From positions 1,634,021 through 1,698,020 of the forward strand of contig NZ_WKLH01000001.1 of the NCBI RefSeq assembly GCF_010882175.1: a DNA stretch of 64,000 nucleotides, in the 5' to 3' direction. Position numbers and translations under genes: made by a program. Numbering within the stretch: position 1 is the stretch's first letter; each line of letters begins with the position of its first letter. The notes beneath the pieces were generated by a model. It searched no databases, had not been told where the DNA came from, and saw only the letters and a program-made list of their open reading frames with translations. Source of the stretch: Mangrovibacterium lignilyticum (GTDB lineage: Bacteria; Bacteroidota; Bacteroidia; Bacteroidales; Prolixibacteraceae). Below, one piece after another: positions 26,149 through 35,842 of this stretch.

Positions 26149-27090
26149 ATGAAAAATAAAGTTTGCTTTTTATTTTTGTTAATAATAGTTAACTTAGCCG
26201 CAAAAGCACAGCAGGACCCGCAATTCAGCTTCTACGAGCAAGCGCGATTGACATACAATCCGGGATATGCAGGAACCAGCCGTGCGATTTCAGGCTTGAT
26301 TCTAAACCGAACCCAATGGAGTGGCATGGACGGCGCTCCAACAACAATGGTGTTTAGTGCAGAATCTTCAACTGAGTTATGGGGCATTAAGAGTGGCATT
26401 GGCCTGAATATAATCAGGGATGAGCTTGGTTTTGAGAAAAATACGCTGGTAAATTTAAATTACGCTTACCTCGCTCAAACTGATTACGGAGACTTAGGAA
26501 TTGGAACATCGTTAGGTATATTCAATAAAGCAATTGACGGTAATTGGTATGTGCCGGACAACAGTAGTTATCACAACCAAAACGATGGACTCCTCCCTTC
26601 AGAAAGTGTCAGCCAAGTAGCCCTTGATATTGGATTTGGTTTATTCCTGAAATCAAACAATTATTTCGCAGGAATATCCGTTACACATGTTAACCAAGCC
26701 AAGATTTCGTTCTCGGATGACGCTTATACATTTTATACCCGCCATTATTATTTTTCAGGTGGATATACTATTCAAACGCCAAATCCGTTATTCTCTTTGC
26801 AACCTTCTGTTTTATATAAAACAGATTTAGCCGGATCTCAATTGGATCTGAACGCAGACATAATTTATAACGAGCGCTTTACAGGCGGATTAGGTTATCG
26901 GTTAAACGATGGTTTGATTTTCAGGTTTAGCGTTGATCTGCGGAATGGTTTAACTGCCGGTTACGCATATGATTTAACAACGTCTGCTCTTGGAGCGTAT
27001 AACTCGGGCTCGCATGAATTGTTTTTAAGCTATTCATTTGCGATCCAAAAGATTAGAAATAAGAAATATAAGAGTGTTCGGTATTTATAA
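26149..27090 (+). CDS. porP: PorP/SprF family type IX secretion membrane protein
   Basis: This 313-residue outer-membrane beta-barrel protein has signal peptide MKNKVCFLFLLIIVNLAAKAQ, followed by QDPQFSFYEQARLTYNPGYAGTSR. That is the hallmark start of the PorP/SprF family (the YNPAYAG-like motif). The rest is alternating aromatic beta strands ending in a Lys/Arg tail. PorP/SprF proteins hold or present T9SS substrates at the cell surface. The position directly before gldK matches porP-porK-porL-porM-porN of Porphyromonas gingivalis, so I judge it the T9SS core PorP here. Confidence 0.9.
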   Translation: MKNKVCFLFLLIIVNLAAKAQQDPQFSFYEQARLTYNPGYAGTSRAISGLILNRTQWSGMDGAPTTMVFSAESSTELWGIKSGIGLNIIRDELGFEKNTLVNLNYAYLAQTDYGDLGIGTSLGIFNKAIDGNWYVPDNSSYHNQNDGLLPSESVSQVALDIGFGLFLKSNNYFAGISVTHVNQAKISFSDDAYTFYTRHYYFSGGYTIQTPNPLFSLQPSVLYKTDLAGSQLDLNADIIYNERFTGGLGYRLNDGLIFRFSVDLRNGLTAGYAYDLTTSALGAYNSGSHELFLSYSFAIQKIRNKKYKSVRYL

Positions 27091-27123
27091 GAATTCTAAA
27101 AGTAAGCAACATATATCATCGTT

Positions 27124-28464
27124 ATGAAAAAAATACTCTCTCTGTGTTCGATGACCTTACTGTTCCTGTCGATGATTAGCTGTAATAAGTCGGGAAGCAA
27201 TGGTGAACTTACCGGTGTCCACGGACGAGGTAAATGGTTTGAACCCGCACCGTACGGGATGACATTTGTTCACCGGGGTAGCTTAAATGTCGGCCCTAGT
27301 GATCAGGATGCAAGTTGGTCTGAAACACCGACAAAAACGGTTTCTGTGGATGCATTTTGGATGGATGATACAGAAATTACCAACAATGAATATCGTCAGT
27401 TCATCAACTTTGTACGCGACTCAATTGCACGAACAATGCTTGGCGAACAATTTCCCGAGTTTCTAATCACTGAAGATCGTGACGGCAACCCTGTTGACCC
27501 TCCCCAATTGAACTGGGATGAACGATTGGAATGGGACAATCCGGACTATACCGATGCCTTGGAGCCAATGTACTATTCCGAGAGCGACCGGATATTCAAC
27601 AAAAAGGAAATCGACAGTCGCAAACTGTTCTACACCTACTATTGGATTGACTATCAACAAGCAGCCAAACGGTCGAACAAGTATGACTATGAAACGCAAA
27701 GTTATCACGGTGTTGTTTACGACAAAACCGGTGCTTCAAAACCAATTGAAAACAGATCTTCGTTTGTTTTCAGCGAGTTGGTTAATGTATATCCGGATAC
27801 ACTTTGCTGGATTCGCGATTTCACGTATTCGTATAATGAACCATGGGCGACACGCTATTTTTGGCATCCTGGATTTGATGAATATCCGGTAGTTGGTGTC
27901 ACCTGGACTCAGGCGAAAGCTTTTTGCCACTGGAGAACACGTTTGCACAACGAATATCTGTTGAGCAAGCGCGAACAACCATTACAGGATTATCGCCTGC
28001 CTACCGAAGTGGAATGGGAATATGCAGCCCGTGGAGACAAGCAGGTTTCCATGTATCCGTGGGGTGGTTATTACACCCGAAATGAGAAAGGCAAGTTCTT
28101 AGCCAACTTCAAGCCGCTACGTGGTAACTACATTGAAGATGGTGGTATGGCTACCATGAAAGTTGGTAATTACGATGCTAATAAATTCGGACTTTACGAC
28201 ATGTCGGGTAACGTGGCTGAGTGGACCATTACTGCCTACGATGAGTCAGCTTATATGTACATGCATGACTTCAACCCAAATTTCGAATACAATGCAAAAC
28301 CAGACGACCCTCCAACGATGAAACGTAAAGTTGTGCGTGGTGGCTCCTGGAAAGATATTGCAACGTTTGTTCAAACGTCAACACGTAGTTATGAATATCA
28401 GGACTCAGTAAAATCATACGTTGGATTCCGCTGTGTCCGTTCATCATTTGGAAACGAGTTTTAA
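27124..28464 (+). CDS. gldK: gliding motility / T9SS lipoprotein GldK
   Basis: GldK (PorK) is an outer-membrane lipoprotein that forms the periplasmic ring of the type IX secretion system with GldN. The 446-residue protein has a lipobox with C20 (MISC) and a formylglycine-generating-enzyme-like (SUMF1) fold. FGE-type motifs include FWMDDTEITNNEYRQFI, YPVVGVTWTQAKAFCHWR, RLPTEVEWEYAARG, DMSGNVAEWT, and the C-terminal VRGGSWKD and GFRCVRS. It is 34 bases after porP and 19 before gldL. A second, related GldK-like gene lies at 32197-33546. Confidence 0.95.
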   Translation: MKKILSLCSMTLLFLSMISCNKSGSNGELTGVHGRGKWFEPAPYGMTFVHRGSLNVGPSDQDASWSETPTKTVSVDAFWMDDTEITNNEYRQFINFVRDSIARTMLGEQFPEFLITEDRDGNPVDPPQLNWDERLEWDNPDYTDALEPMYYSESDRIFNKKEIDSRKLFYTYYWIDYQQAAKRSNKYDYETQSYHGVVYDKTGASKPIENRSSFVFSELVNVYPDTLCWIRDFTYSYNEPWATRYFWHPGFDEYPVVGVTWTQAKAFCHWRTRLHNEYLLSKREQPLQDYRLPTEVEWEYAARGDKQVSMYPWGGYYTRNEKGKFLANFKPLRGNYIEDGGMATMKVGNYDANKFGLYDMSGNVAEWTITAYDESAYMYMHDFNPNFEYNAKPDDPPTMKRKVVRGGSWKDIATFVQTSTRSYEYQDSVKSYVGFRCVRSSFGNEF

Positions 28465-28482
28465 ACCCTTAATTGTGATCAT

Positions 28483-29448
28483 ATGAGTTTTGGTGAAATG
28501 TTACATAGTAAACGCTGGAAAGTATTTACTGGTTATGTGTATAATATCGGTGCGTCGGTAGTTTTGTTAGGTGCTCTTTTCAAACTTCAACACTGGGCAT
28601 TTTCAGGTCCTCTTTTGGTATTAGGACTTTGTACAGAAGCTTTTATCTTCTTTATATCCGCATTCGAGCCACCAATGGAATTACCTGAGTGGTCTAAAGT
28701 TTACCCGGAATTAAGAGAAGATTTCGTTGCTGATGACGATGATGATTTGGCTAAAGATGATCAGTTTAGCAAATTGCTTGGACAAGCAGACATTTCTCCC
28801 GAGTTACTTTCGAAAGTATCCAAAGGGTTGACCGACCTAAGCAATACAGCCTCATCAATCAGCGATATCAGCTCTGCAACGCTGGCAACTGATGTTTACG
28901 TGAAAAACTTGAATTCGGCCTCTGAATCGATGAGCACGTTTGCTGAGATTAACGGAAAAGCGAACAATAATATCGCCCAGTCTGTCAATGTTTTGGTTGA
29001 ATCGTACACCAATACAGCACAACGTTTAAGTTCTAAAGGTGACGAAATGCTGAATAAAATGGCCGTGTCAAGTGAAGAATTCACGAATGTTCTTTCGACT
29101 TCAGGTAAAAAATTAGTCGGTTCGTACGACAAAGTTGCCGAAACGATCGAAAAAGGATTTGGAGACTTGGGTGAAAAATCAAGTGATTACAGCAACAAGT
29201 TGTCGAAATTAAATGAAAACCTGGAAGCGCTGAATGCTTCTTATACTACACAATTAAAAGGAACCAACGAACAATTGGCTGCATCTCAAAAATTCTTTAC
29301 GGAAATGACTCAGATGAATCAGGTGATTCAAAACTCAGTTGAAGAAGTGAAGAAATACCAATCAAACGCAGCTGAATTGAACAAACATCTAGAAGCACTA
29401 AATTCAATTTATGGCAATATGCTTGGTGCCATGAATTATAAAAAATAA
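28483..29448 (+). CDS. gldL: gliding motility / T9SS motor protein GldL
   Basis: GldL is the inner-membrane proton-driven motor subunit of the type IX system and works with GldM. The 321-residue protein has two N-terminal membrane helices (about residues 17-37 and 42-61). They contain a buried charged pair, K34 and E52, in the places where charged residues are functionally important in known GldL proteins. The long cytoplasmic tail is acidic, then helical and coiled-coil-like with many Ser/Asn/Leu heptads. The length is close to PorL (about 310) and longer than Flavobacterium GldL (about 215). It lies 12 bases before gldM. Confidence 0.95.
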   Translation: MSFGEMLHSKRWKVFTGYVYNIGASVVLLGALFKLQHWAFSGPLLVLGLCTEAFIFFISAFEPPMELPEWSKVYPELREDFVADDDDDLAKDDQFSKLLGQADISPELLSKVSKGLTDLSNTASSISDISSATLATDVYVKNLNSASESMSTFAEINGKANNNIAQSVNVLVESYTNTAQRLSSKGDEMLNKMAVSSEEFTNVLSTSGKKLVGSYDKVAETIEKGFGDLGEKSSDYSNKLSKLNENLEALNASYTTQLKGTNEQLAASQKFFTEMTQMNQVIQNSVEEVKKYQSNAAELNKHLEALNSIYGNMLGAMNYKK

Positions 29449-29459
29449 AACGCCAGGAT

Positions 29460-31076
29460 ATGGGAACAAAGAATTGCCCGGAAACGGCGAGGCAAAAAAT
29501 GATCAACATGATGTATCTGGTTCTGCTGGCGATGATGGCTATGAACGTCGCCGCAGAAGTTCTTGATGCATTCCGTGTTGTCGACTCCAGTCTCGTACAA
29601 ACTTACGGCACACTCCAGAAAAAGAGTAACCAACAATACAGCGCATTTGAAGCTGCCTTTCAGATGAACCAGGACAAAGTAGGTCCTTGGCTTAATCTCG
29701 CAAACGAGGTTCGAAGTCGGGTGGATACACTTCAGAAACTGATCTTCGATATCAAAGAAGATTTGGTTATCCGAGGTGGAGGTGTTAAAATCGCCGATAT
29801 TGATGGCTATGAATACGACCCCGAACGTTCCTATGTGCAAAACTATCAGGGAGATTCGCTACTCATAAAAAAAGACGATGAATTAAACGTTCCGTCTGAG
29901 TTGATGATCCGATTGAATAGAGGTGTGGAATTACGCAGCGCGATTGAAAAAGCGAAAGCAGAATTGGTTGCAATGGTAAAAGATACTGATGCTCCAATCC
30001 GTGAAGCAATCATGCAGGAATTGGCAACGCCAAACCCAAAACGGAACTTGAAAGAAGGTGGCGAAAATCAAACTTGGGAAGAGCAAAATTTCGAGCATAA
30101 ACCCATGATCGCCGTGATTACCTTGTTGAGTAAAATGCAGATTGACGTTAAAAATACGGAAGCGAACTTACTGAACTACCTTTACAGCCAAATTGATGCT
30201 AGTTCCTTTAAGTTCAACAAACTTTCGCCCGTTGTAATTCCCAAATCCTCCTATGTATTAGAGGGTGATGTTTACCAGGCCAAAGTATTCCTCGCGGCAG
30301 AGGACACAACGCAGCAACCGGAAATAATTGTCAATAATAACGCTTTATCAATCGTTGATGGCAAAGGGGTTTATGAAGTACCCACGACTAAAGCCGGAAC
30401 ATACACTTGGAAAGGTGTAATCAATTTTAAAAATCCGGACGGCGGAATCAATACCTACAATTTCGAACAAGAATATCAGGTTGGAAAACCTAGTGTTACT
30501 ATTTCACCGACCAAGATGAATGTTTTCTACCTGAATATTCCGAACCCAATCAGTGTCTCAGTTCCGGGTGTTCCTTCTGCGAACCTAAAAGTTAGCATGT
30601 CAAACGGAACGGTTGAAAGACGTTCAGATGGATTGTACGTATTTCCGGCGAAGGAAGACATCAATGGTAAAAAAACCCAGGTAATTGTAGACGCCACCAT
30701 TGACGGGAAAACAAAACGAATGGGATCGATGGTTTTCCGGGTGAAACGCGTACCTGACCCTGTTGCCCAAATTGCTGAGAAAAACGGTGGTGTATTGCGC
30801 AAAGAAGATCTAATGGCCGAACAAGGTATTTTTGCAGCCTTAATCGACTTCGATTTCGACCTAAAATTTAAAGTTACACAGTTCGACGTTACGATAACCG
30901 GAGCAGGAGGCTTTAACAACACATGGTCGTCAAAGTCGAACATGTTTTCGGCCGATATGCGGAAACAATTTGGCAATTTGCAGCCGGGAAGTATTATCTA
31001 TTTCGATAATATCATGGCTCATGGAGATGATAAAACAGACCGTTCTTTATCTCCGATTAGTTTTAAAATTCGATAA
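29460..31076 (+). CDS. gldM: gliding motility / T9SS motor protein GldM
   Basis: GldM partners GldL in the motor and reaches across the periplasm to the GldKN ring. The 538-residue protein starts with a short cytoplasmic ARQKMINMMYL segment containing a conserved Arg (R11), then one membrane helix (about residues 16-34). A helical first periplasmic domain and Ig-like beta domains D2 to D4 follow (for example VTISPTKMNVFYLNIPNP near residue 345). The length matches PorM (about 516). It sits in the canonical order after gldL, with 144 bases before gldN. Confidence 0.95.
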   Translation: MGTKNCPETARQKMINMMYLVLLAMMAMNVAAEVLDAFRVVDSSLVQTYGTLQKKSNQQYSAFEAAFQMNQDKVGPWLNLANEVRSRVDTLQKLIFDIKEDLVIRGGGVKIADIDGYEYDPERSYVQNYQGDSLLIKKDDELNVPSELMIRLNRGVELRSAIEKAKAELVAMVKDTDAPIREAIMQELATPNPKRNLKEGGENQTWEEQNFEHKPMIAVITLLSKMQIDVKNTEANLLNYLYSQIDASSFKFNKLSPVVIPKSSYVLEGDVYQAKVFLAAEDTTQQPEIIVNNNALSIVDGKGVYEVPTTKAGTYTWKGVINFKNPDGGINTYNFEQEYQVGKPSVTISPTKMNVFYLNIPNPISVSVPGVPSANLKVSMSNGTVERRSDGLYVFPAKEDINGKKTQVIVDATIDGKTKRMGSMVFRVKRVPDPVAQIAEKNGGVLRKEDLMAEQGIFAALIDFDFDLKFKVTQFDVTITGAGGFNNTWSSKSNMFSADMRKQFGNLQPGSIIYFDNIMAHGDDKTDRSLSPISFKIR

Positions 31077-31220
31077 TAAAATGGCTGGTTATGCCGGCGC
31101 AACGATCGCATAGCCGAAAGGCAAGGAAATTAAAACAGGATTATGAATTGCTTCAATGTGACAATTGAACCAATTTTTCTCCCGGCAAAGCGGGAAACGG
31201 AAATTTAAATTAAAAGACAG

Positions 31221-32075
31221 ATGAAAAAGCTAATAGTAGCAATTGGATTAATAATTTGTGCATGCTGCTTCTCAGGCAACACTGTACAAGCTCAAATTGT
31301 AGACGGGGCATTTCAGCGGGTTGATATTAGCAAGAAAAAGCCCATGCAGTTCCCTTATGTTCGCGAGGCTGATGTAATGTGGTCCAAGAAAATATGGCGC
31401 ATTATTGATTTGCGCGAAAAGATGAACCAAGTGCTCTACTTCCCTACTGTGGAAACAGAAGGAAGGAACAGCTTGACTAATCTGATGCTGAAAGCCATTG
31501 AAGATGGTTTATTAACCGCTTACGATGCCCGTACAGATGATGAATTCAAAATTCCGTTGACCTACGATCAGGTGAAAGAAGCTTTTGGGGCAACAACCCG
31601 CACCCGAAGAGTCCGCAACCTGGAAACCGGAGAATTTGAAGACCGTGTTATCGCCGGAGAAATCCGGGGTGAAGAGATCAAACAAATCATGGTCAAAGAA
31701 GAATGGTTCTTCGACAAACAAACATCAACCATGAATGTCCGCATTATTGGGTTGTGCCCTATTCAGGAATACTACCGTGATGAAGATATCAACCGTGAGA
31801 ACGTGCAACGTCGTCAGGTATTCTGGATTTACTATCCGGAAGCCCGCGAACTGCTCGCATCCAATGCCATAATGAATACGCACAATACAGCTTACAACAT
31901 GTCCTTTGACGACCTTTTCATCAAACGCCGCTTCAATAGCTATGTTGTTAAAGAAAGTAACGTATATAACAACCGTGCAATCAGCCAATACCTCACTGGT
32001 AGAAACGCGATGTTAGAGTCGAAACAAATTGAACAAAAAATCTTCAATTACGAACAAGATCTTTGGGAATACTAG
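31221..32075 (+). CDS. gldN: gliding motility / T9SS protein GldN
   Basis: GldN (PorN) binds GldK and completes the periplasmic ring. The 284-residue protein has a signal peptide ending about residue 25 (NTVQAQ). The family sequence follows: FPYVREADVMWSKKIWRIIDLREKMNQ, LYFPT, a charged middle, EWFFDKQTSTMNVRIIGLCPI, FWIYYPEAREL, and DDLFIKRRFNSYV. It is the last gene of the core block and is followed at once by an intrinsic terminator, so the next gene is probably expressed separately or by read-through. No GldO-type duplicate of GldN is present. Confidence 0.95.
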   Translation: MKKLIVAIGLIICACCFSGNTVQAQIVDGAFQRVDISKKKPMQFPYVREADVMWSKKIWRIIDLREKMNQVLYFPTVETEGRNSLTNLMLKAIEDGLLTAYDARTDDEFKIPLTYDQVKEAFGATTRTRRVRNLETGEFEDRVIAGEIRGEEIKQIMVKEEWFFDKQTSTMNVRIIGLCPIQEYYRDEDINRENVQRRQVFWIYYPEARELLASNAIMNTHNTAYNMSFDDLFIKRRFNSYVVKESNVYNNRAISQYLTGRNAMLESKQIEQKIFNYEQDLWEY

Positions 32076-32091
32076 CCTTTACGGCTTCATC

Positions 32092-32133
32092 AAAAAAAAG
32101 CCTTCTGAGGAATTCCCTCAAAAGGCTTTTTTT
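32092..32133 (+). terminator. intrinsic terminator after gldN
   Basis: The stem AAAAGCCTTCTGAGG pairs with CCTCAAAAGGCTTTT with one mismatch and a short loop (arms about 32096-32110 and 32116-32130), followed by T residues. It separates gldN from the second GldK-like gene. Confidence 0.85.
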
Positions 32134-32169
32134 GTTAACAACAACAATATTATCCTGATGCCATCGTTT

Positions 32170-32194
32170 TTTAAACTGCATGTGCAGGTTTAAA
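32170..32194 (+). promoter_or_regulatory. hairpin directly upstream of the second GldK start
   Basis: TTTAAACTGCA (32170-32180) pairs with TGCAGGTTTAAA (32183-32194) with one bulged G, ending two bases before the ATG. Such a stem would cover the translation start and could limit translation. Confidence 0.45.
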
Positions 32195-32196
32195 CT

Positions 32197-33546
32197 ATGA
32201 GAATATATAACATCATCCTTACTGCTTGTTTTCTCGTGCTCTTCACTTCGTGTGAGAAGAACGAATTGGCTCAGTATGCGGGGAATAACAAGGCAAAACC
32301 CTATTTCGAGCCAGCCCCCTTTGGTATGTCGTATATCGATAGGGGAACTGTCATTATCGGTCCGGATGATGAGATCTATCAGGAAGCAAATGATGCCAAA
32401 CGCGTATCCGTCGAGGCATTTTGGATGGATGAAACGGAAATAACCAATAACGAGTACCGCCAATTTGTTTATTGGGTCAGGGATTCAATTGCGCGCACAA
32501 TGCTGGCTGATCAGTTTCCCGAATTCATGCGGACTGAAGATGATCGCGATGAACCGTTGCAAAATCCTCATTTGAACTGGGAAGATCCGATAGAATGGGA
32601 TAACCCGGATTTCCAGGAAGCCTTACAAAATCTTTATTTAGCCGCAGACGATCGTGTATTTTTCGAGAAGTCAATCGATTCCCGAAAATTAATATACGAT
32701 TACCAATGGGTTGACTATAAACAGGCAGCTAAAACCCAAAATAAATACAACTTCGAAACACAATCTTACAACGGTACGGTTACCGATATTGATGGCAATG
32801 TAAAGCCCATTCAAAACCGGGCTTCATTCATTTTTACCGAATCAACGCCTATTTACCCCGATACACTATGCTGGGTACGCGATTTTACCTATTCGTATAA
32901 CGACCCCATGACTGAGAAATACTTCTGGCATGTTGCATTCGACGACTATCCGCTAGTTGGCATTACCTGGAAACAAGCTGAAGCATTTTGCAACTGGCGT
33001 ACAAAATTGTATAATGACTATCAAAGACAAACCAATAGTGTTGATGTATTTGATTATCGTTTGCCAACAGAAGTTGAATGGGAATACGCAGCTCGTGGAG
33101 GAGAAGAGCGTACCCTTTATCCATGGGGAAGCTATTATATCCGGAACCAAATGGGATGTTTCATCGCAAACTTCAAACCCCGCAGGGGGAACTATGTTGC
33201 CGATAGCAAGTATTCAACGACAACAATGCCGGTAGGTAGCTTCGCCCCGAACAACAAAAGGCTATACGATATGGCTGGTAACGTTGCCGAATGGACCAGT
33301 ACTGCTTTCCACGAATCGAGCTATGAATTTATGGGAGACTTCAACCCTACTGTCCAGTATAATGCACGCCCCGATGACCCACCGGTTTTAAAGCGCAAAG
33401 TCATTCGCGGAGGTTCATGGAAAGATATTGGGTACTTCTTAAGAAACGGTACGCGAAGTTTTGAATACCAAGACTCAGCAAAGTCTTACATTGGGTTTCG
33501 TTGTGTCAAAACATCCTTTGTCGATGAGTTTAAACAGAAAAAATAA
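32197..33546 (+). CDS. second GldK-like T9SS lipoprotein
   Basis: This 449-residue lipoprotein has lipobox C19 (FTSC) and the same SUMF1 fold as GldK. By eye it is about 60% identical along the whole length to the gene at 27124-28464, with shared motifs WMDETEITNNEYRQF, DSIARTML, LPTEVEWEYAARG and GNVAEWTS. It is complete, with no frameshift. In F. johnsoniae the known duplication in this cluster is GldN/GldO; here it is GldK that is doubled. It may replace GldK in the ring, form mixed rings, or serve another partner. It sits after the gldN terminator, with a hairpin over its start codon, so it may be expressed differently. Confidence 0.92.
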   Translation: MRIYNIILTACFLVLFTSCEKNELAQYAGNNKAKPYFEPAPFGMSYIDRGTVIIGPDDEIYQEANDAKRVSVEAFWMDETEITNNEYRQFVYWVRDSIARTMLADQFPEFMRTEDDRDEPLQNPHLNWEDPIEWDNPDFQEALQNLYLAADDRVFFEKSIDSRKLIYDYQWVDYKQAAKTQNKYNFETQSYNGTVTDIDGNVKPIQNRASFIFTESTPIYPDTLCWVRDFTYSYNDPMTEKYFWHVAFDDYPLVGITWKQAEAFCNWRTKLYNDYQRQTNSVDVFDYRLPTEVEWEYAARGGEERTLYPWGSYYIRNQMGCFIANFKPRRGNYVADSKYSTTTMPVGSFAPNNKRLYDMAGNVAEWTSTAFHESSYEFMGDFNPTVQYNARPDDPPVLKRKVIRGGSWKDIGYFLRNGTRSFEYQDSAKSYIGFRCVKTSFVDEFKQKK

Positions 33547-34236
33547 CAAAAGACTAACTAGTCTGATTTACAACTTATTGCACTAAACAAAGCCTCCTGA
33601 TTAACGAATTAATAACAAAAAGATCCTTTTATTTCGATTAATTTAACACGTTTCAATTTTGTTTGCCATATATTTGAAAAACAAAGTCAGGTGAAGAAAG
33701 CCTGAGAAAACATCCATATTTCTTCTGTTCAGAGTCAATTTAGACTGTAACTGAATCGGCGAAGCCGTACAAAGCAATAAAATTTACCCCATTCGAAATT
33801 ACCTATACACTTAATCTGAACCCGGTTTCAGTATTGTAGTTTCGTACACCATTCACATAAGCTTGTCGACAAAAACAAAAATGCTCAACGTACTGTACAA
33901 TCCAAGGAAAATGCAAATCGTTACAATTTCAATTAAACCCTAAAAATAAAATATTGACAACAAAGCTCAAGAATACTCTAACAACTTGATTGGCCATTTC
34001 ATCTTAAGATCAGCACAATCGCAATATCTCCCCAAAACAAGAAACCGTAAAAAAAATCGAAATTTTGGAATCTATATATAATCGGAAAACCCGCTCGATT
34101 TTCTGTCAATATACCAGTTATCGAAGACTATGAATAGAAAGATACATTCCTTTGACATCATTTGAAATATCTAATTCAAGGCGTGATAAAAAATTGAGTC
34201 TTTCCGGAATTTAATCAAATAAAAAACTTTTATTGA
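33547..34236 (+). other. 690-base leader region of the polysaccharide locus
   Basis: There is no coding frame of note in this AT-rich stretch. TATATTTG at 33669-33676 matches the -7 promoter consensus and would give a leader of more than 500 bases before the first glycosyltransferase. A hairpin-forming element at 33725-33772 recurs at 35644-35691. Long leaders are typical of regulated capsule or exopolysaccharide loci in Bacteroidota, but no UpxY-type antiterminator gene is seen here. Confidence 0.5.
33725..33772 (+). repeat. hairpin element, copy 1 (locus leader)
   Basis: The sequence CTGTTC-N2-AGTCAATTTAG, then AACTGAA and GGCGAAGCC, is about 77% identical by eye to 35644-35691. GTT-AGTC pairs with GACT-AAC in a small stem, and CGGC-GAA-GCCG forms a second. 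The pairing positions are largely kept in the other copy. Confidence 0.5.
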
Positions 34237-35253
34237 ATGAAAATCGCTTACGTTATAGGTCCGACCACCCCAATCTCCGGGAATTCAAACGGAATCAAAA
34301 GCCAAGCGCTAACATGGAAGTCTATGATTGTAAAATCAGGATATACTGTTGACTTGATAGAGTGCTGGGGAAACTATGATTGGTCAAGTTACGATTTGGT
34401 ACATATTTTTGGGAGAGGCCTATGGCTAATAGATTTCATACCTAATTTAGCATCAAAAAATCCCAATATTGTCATCTCCCCAATAATAGATTCCATTGAA
34501 AGTGTTTTCCTTTACAAGTTGACCTCTTTTTTAGGCAATGAGAAACTTCGAATGTATTCTCTCACTTATGGGTTACGAAAAATATTTCCTCAAATAAGCG
34601 GAGTATTTGTGCGCTCTGACTATGAAGCAAGGTATATTAGGAATTCGCTAGGACTACCATCTAATAAAATTTACAAAGTACCGCTCTCTCTATCAAAAGA
34701 AATTAACATTTCTCACCACGAAAAAGAAAACTTTTGTCTCCATGTTAGTTCTATCTACCATGACCGAAAAAATGTAATCCGACTAATTCAGGCAGCGAAA
34801 AAATACAAATTTAAGCTCGTTCTGGCAGGATCTAAAGGAACCTCAAAACAATACGCGCCAATTAGAGATGAAATTGGGAACGCAACCAATATAACTGTAC
34901 TAGGATTTGTGACTGATGACGAATTAGACACACTTTACAAGAAAGCAAAAGTATTTGCACTTCCAAGTATCTCAGAGGGCGTAGGGATTGTGGCGTTAGA
35001 TGCCGCGGCATATGGCTGTGAAATAGTAATTACCAACATAGGTGGTCCAAAAGAATATTATACCGAAATGGCCGAGATTGTCGATCCTTTCTCAATCGAT
35101 AAAATAGGAAATGCAATTTCAAAGCTTCTTAATGGGAAGTCACATCAACCAAATTTACAAAAACACATTAATAAATTTTACCAACCTAATACAATCGGAG
35201 AAAAGCTAATTCAAAGCTATCTCGAAATAATCAACGCATCAAAATTATTATAA
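34237..35253 (+). CDS. glycosyltransferase, GT4-like
   Basis: This 338-residue cytoplasmic GT-B glycosyltransferase starts MKIAYVIGPTTPISGNSNG. The donor-binding C-terminal half has VSSIYHDRKNVIRLIQAAKK, KLVLAGSKG, and the loop LPSISEGVGIVALDAAAYGCEIVITNIGG, a GT4-type sugar-nucleotide site with Asp where Glu is usual. It adds a sugar to a lipid-linked oligosaccharide in surface polysaccharide assembly; donor and linkage cannot be told. It is the first gene of the locus, isolated by long AT-rich spacers on both sides. Confidence 0.82.
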   Translation: MKIAYVIGPTTPISGNSNGIKSQALTWKSMIVKSGYTVDLIECWGNYDWSSYDLVHIFGRGLWLIDFIPNLASKNPNIVISPIIDSIESVFLYKLTSFLGNEKLRMYSLTYGLRKIFPQISGVFVRSDYEARYIRNSLGLPSNKIYKVPLSLSKEINISHHEKENFCLHVSSIYHDRKNVIRLIQAAKKYKFKLVLAGSKGTSKQYAPIRDEIGNATNITVLGFVTDDELDTLYKKAKVFALPSISEGVGIVALDAAAYGCEIVITNIGGPKEYYTEMAEIVDPFSIDKIGNAISKLLNGKSHQPNLQKHINKFYQPNTIGEKLIQSYLEIINASKLL

Positions 35254-35842
35254 TTCCTTAATATCGAAACCAATATTATACAATATAAAATCTACTGGCA
35301 TGACTACAACAAATATTTTAATGAAGAGAAGGAATGTTAGTCAAAAATCAGAGTACTCAATTTATTTTCAATAAAATCATTTGAACGTATTATCACTATT
35401 TGTCGGAAATTCTAGCACTCTTTTTTAAATACATATTTTATGCAAACAATCAATACGATCCTTTTTTGGTATTCGCAGCTGTCTCGTCATATGAACTTTT
35501 TATTGGAGACAAAAAAGCACATTCGATTAATAAGTTATTATGGCTATATATTTCCGCATTTTCGCAATTTTCATTAAATAATCATACGCGGGGCTCCACT
35601 GTTCCCAAAAAACTATTTCTGATTGCGAACGGATCTCGATCTCGTCTGTTCCTAGTCAATCCAGCCTGCAACTGAAAAGGCAAAGCTGCACGATATTCCG
35701 TTAAATCTATCACCAAAAAATTATTGATATTATTACGCCGACTTTTTAATCTTAGGGAAACCTAGTAAAATATATCATTTCTGTCTATAATGATCTCCCG
35801 CTATCTGTTCCAACCCAAGCTTGAACTCAACACAAACATATT
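35254..35842 (+). other. 589-base spacer within the polysaccharide locus
   Basis: A 91-codon TTG-started frame at 35400-35675 is open but does not look like protein I recognise, and it overlaps the repeated hairpin element at 35644-35691. I regard this spacer as non-coding leader sequence of the next gene. Confidence 0.45.
35644..35691 (+). repeat. hairpin element, copy 2
   Basis: This is the second copy of the element at 33725-33772: CTGTTC, AGTCAAT, AACTGAA and GGC-AAAGC are conserved, with differences mostly in loops. It lies about 150 bases before the pyruvyltransferase gene. It may be a leader RNA element or the trace of an old insertion. Confidence 0.5.

Noticed and set aside
33547-34236. 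A UpxY/NusG-like antiterminator gene in the locus leader
   Set aside because: No frame of adequate length or NusG-like sequence exists in this stretch.
35400-35675. 91-codon frame starting at TTG
   Set aside because: It has a weak start, no recognisable domain, and overlaps the hairpin element shared with the non-coding leader at 33.7 kb.
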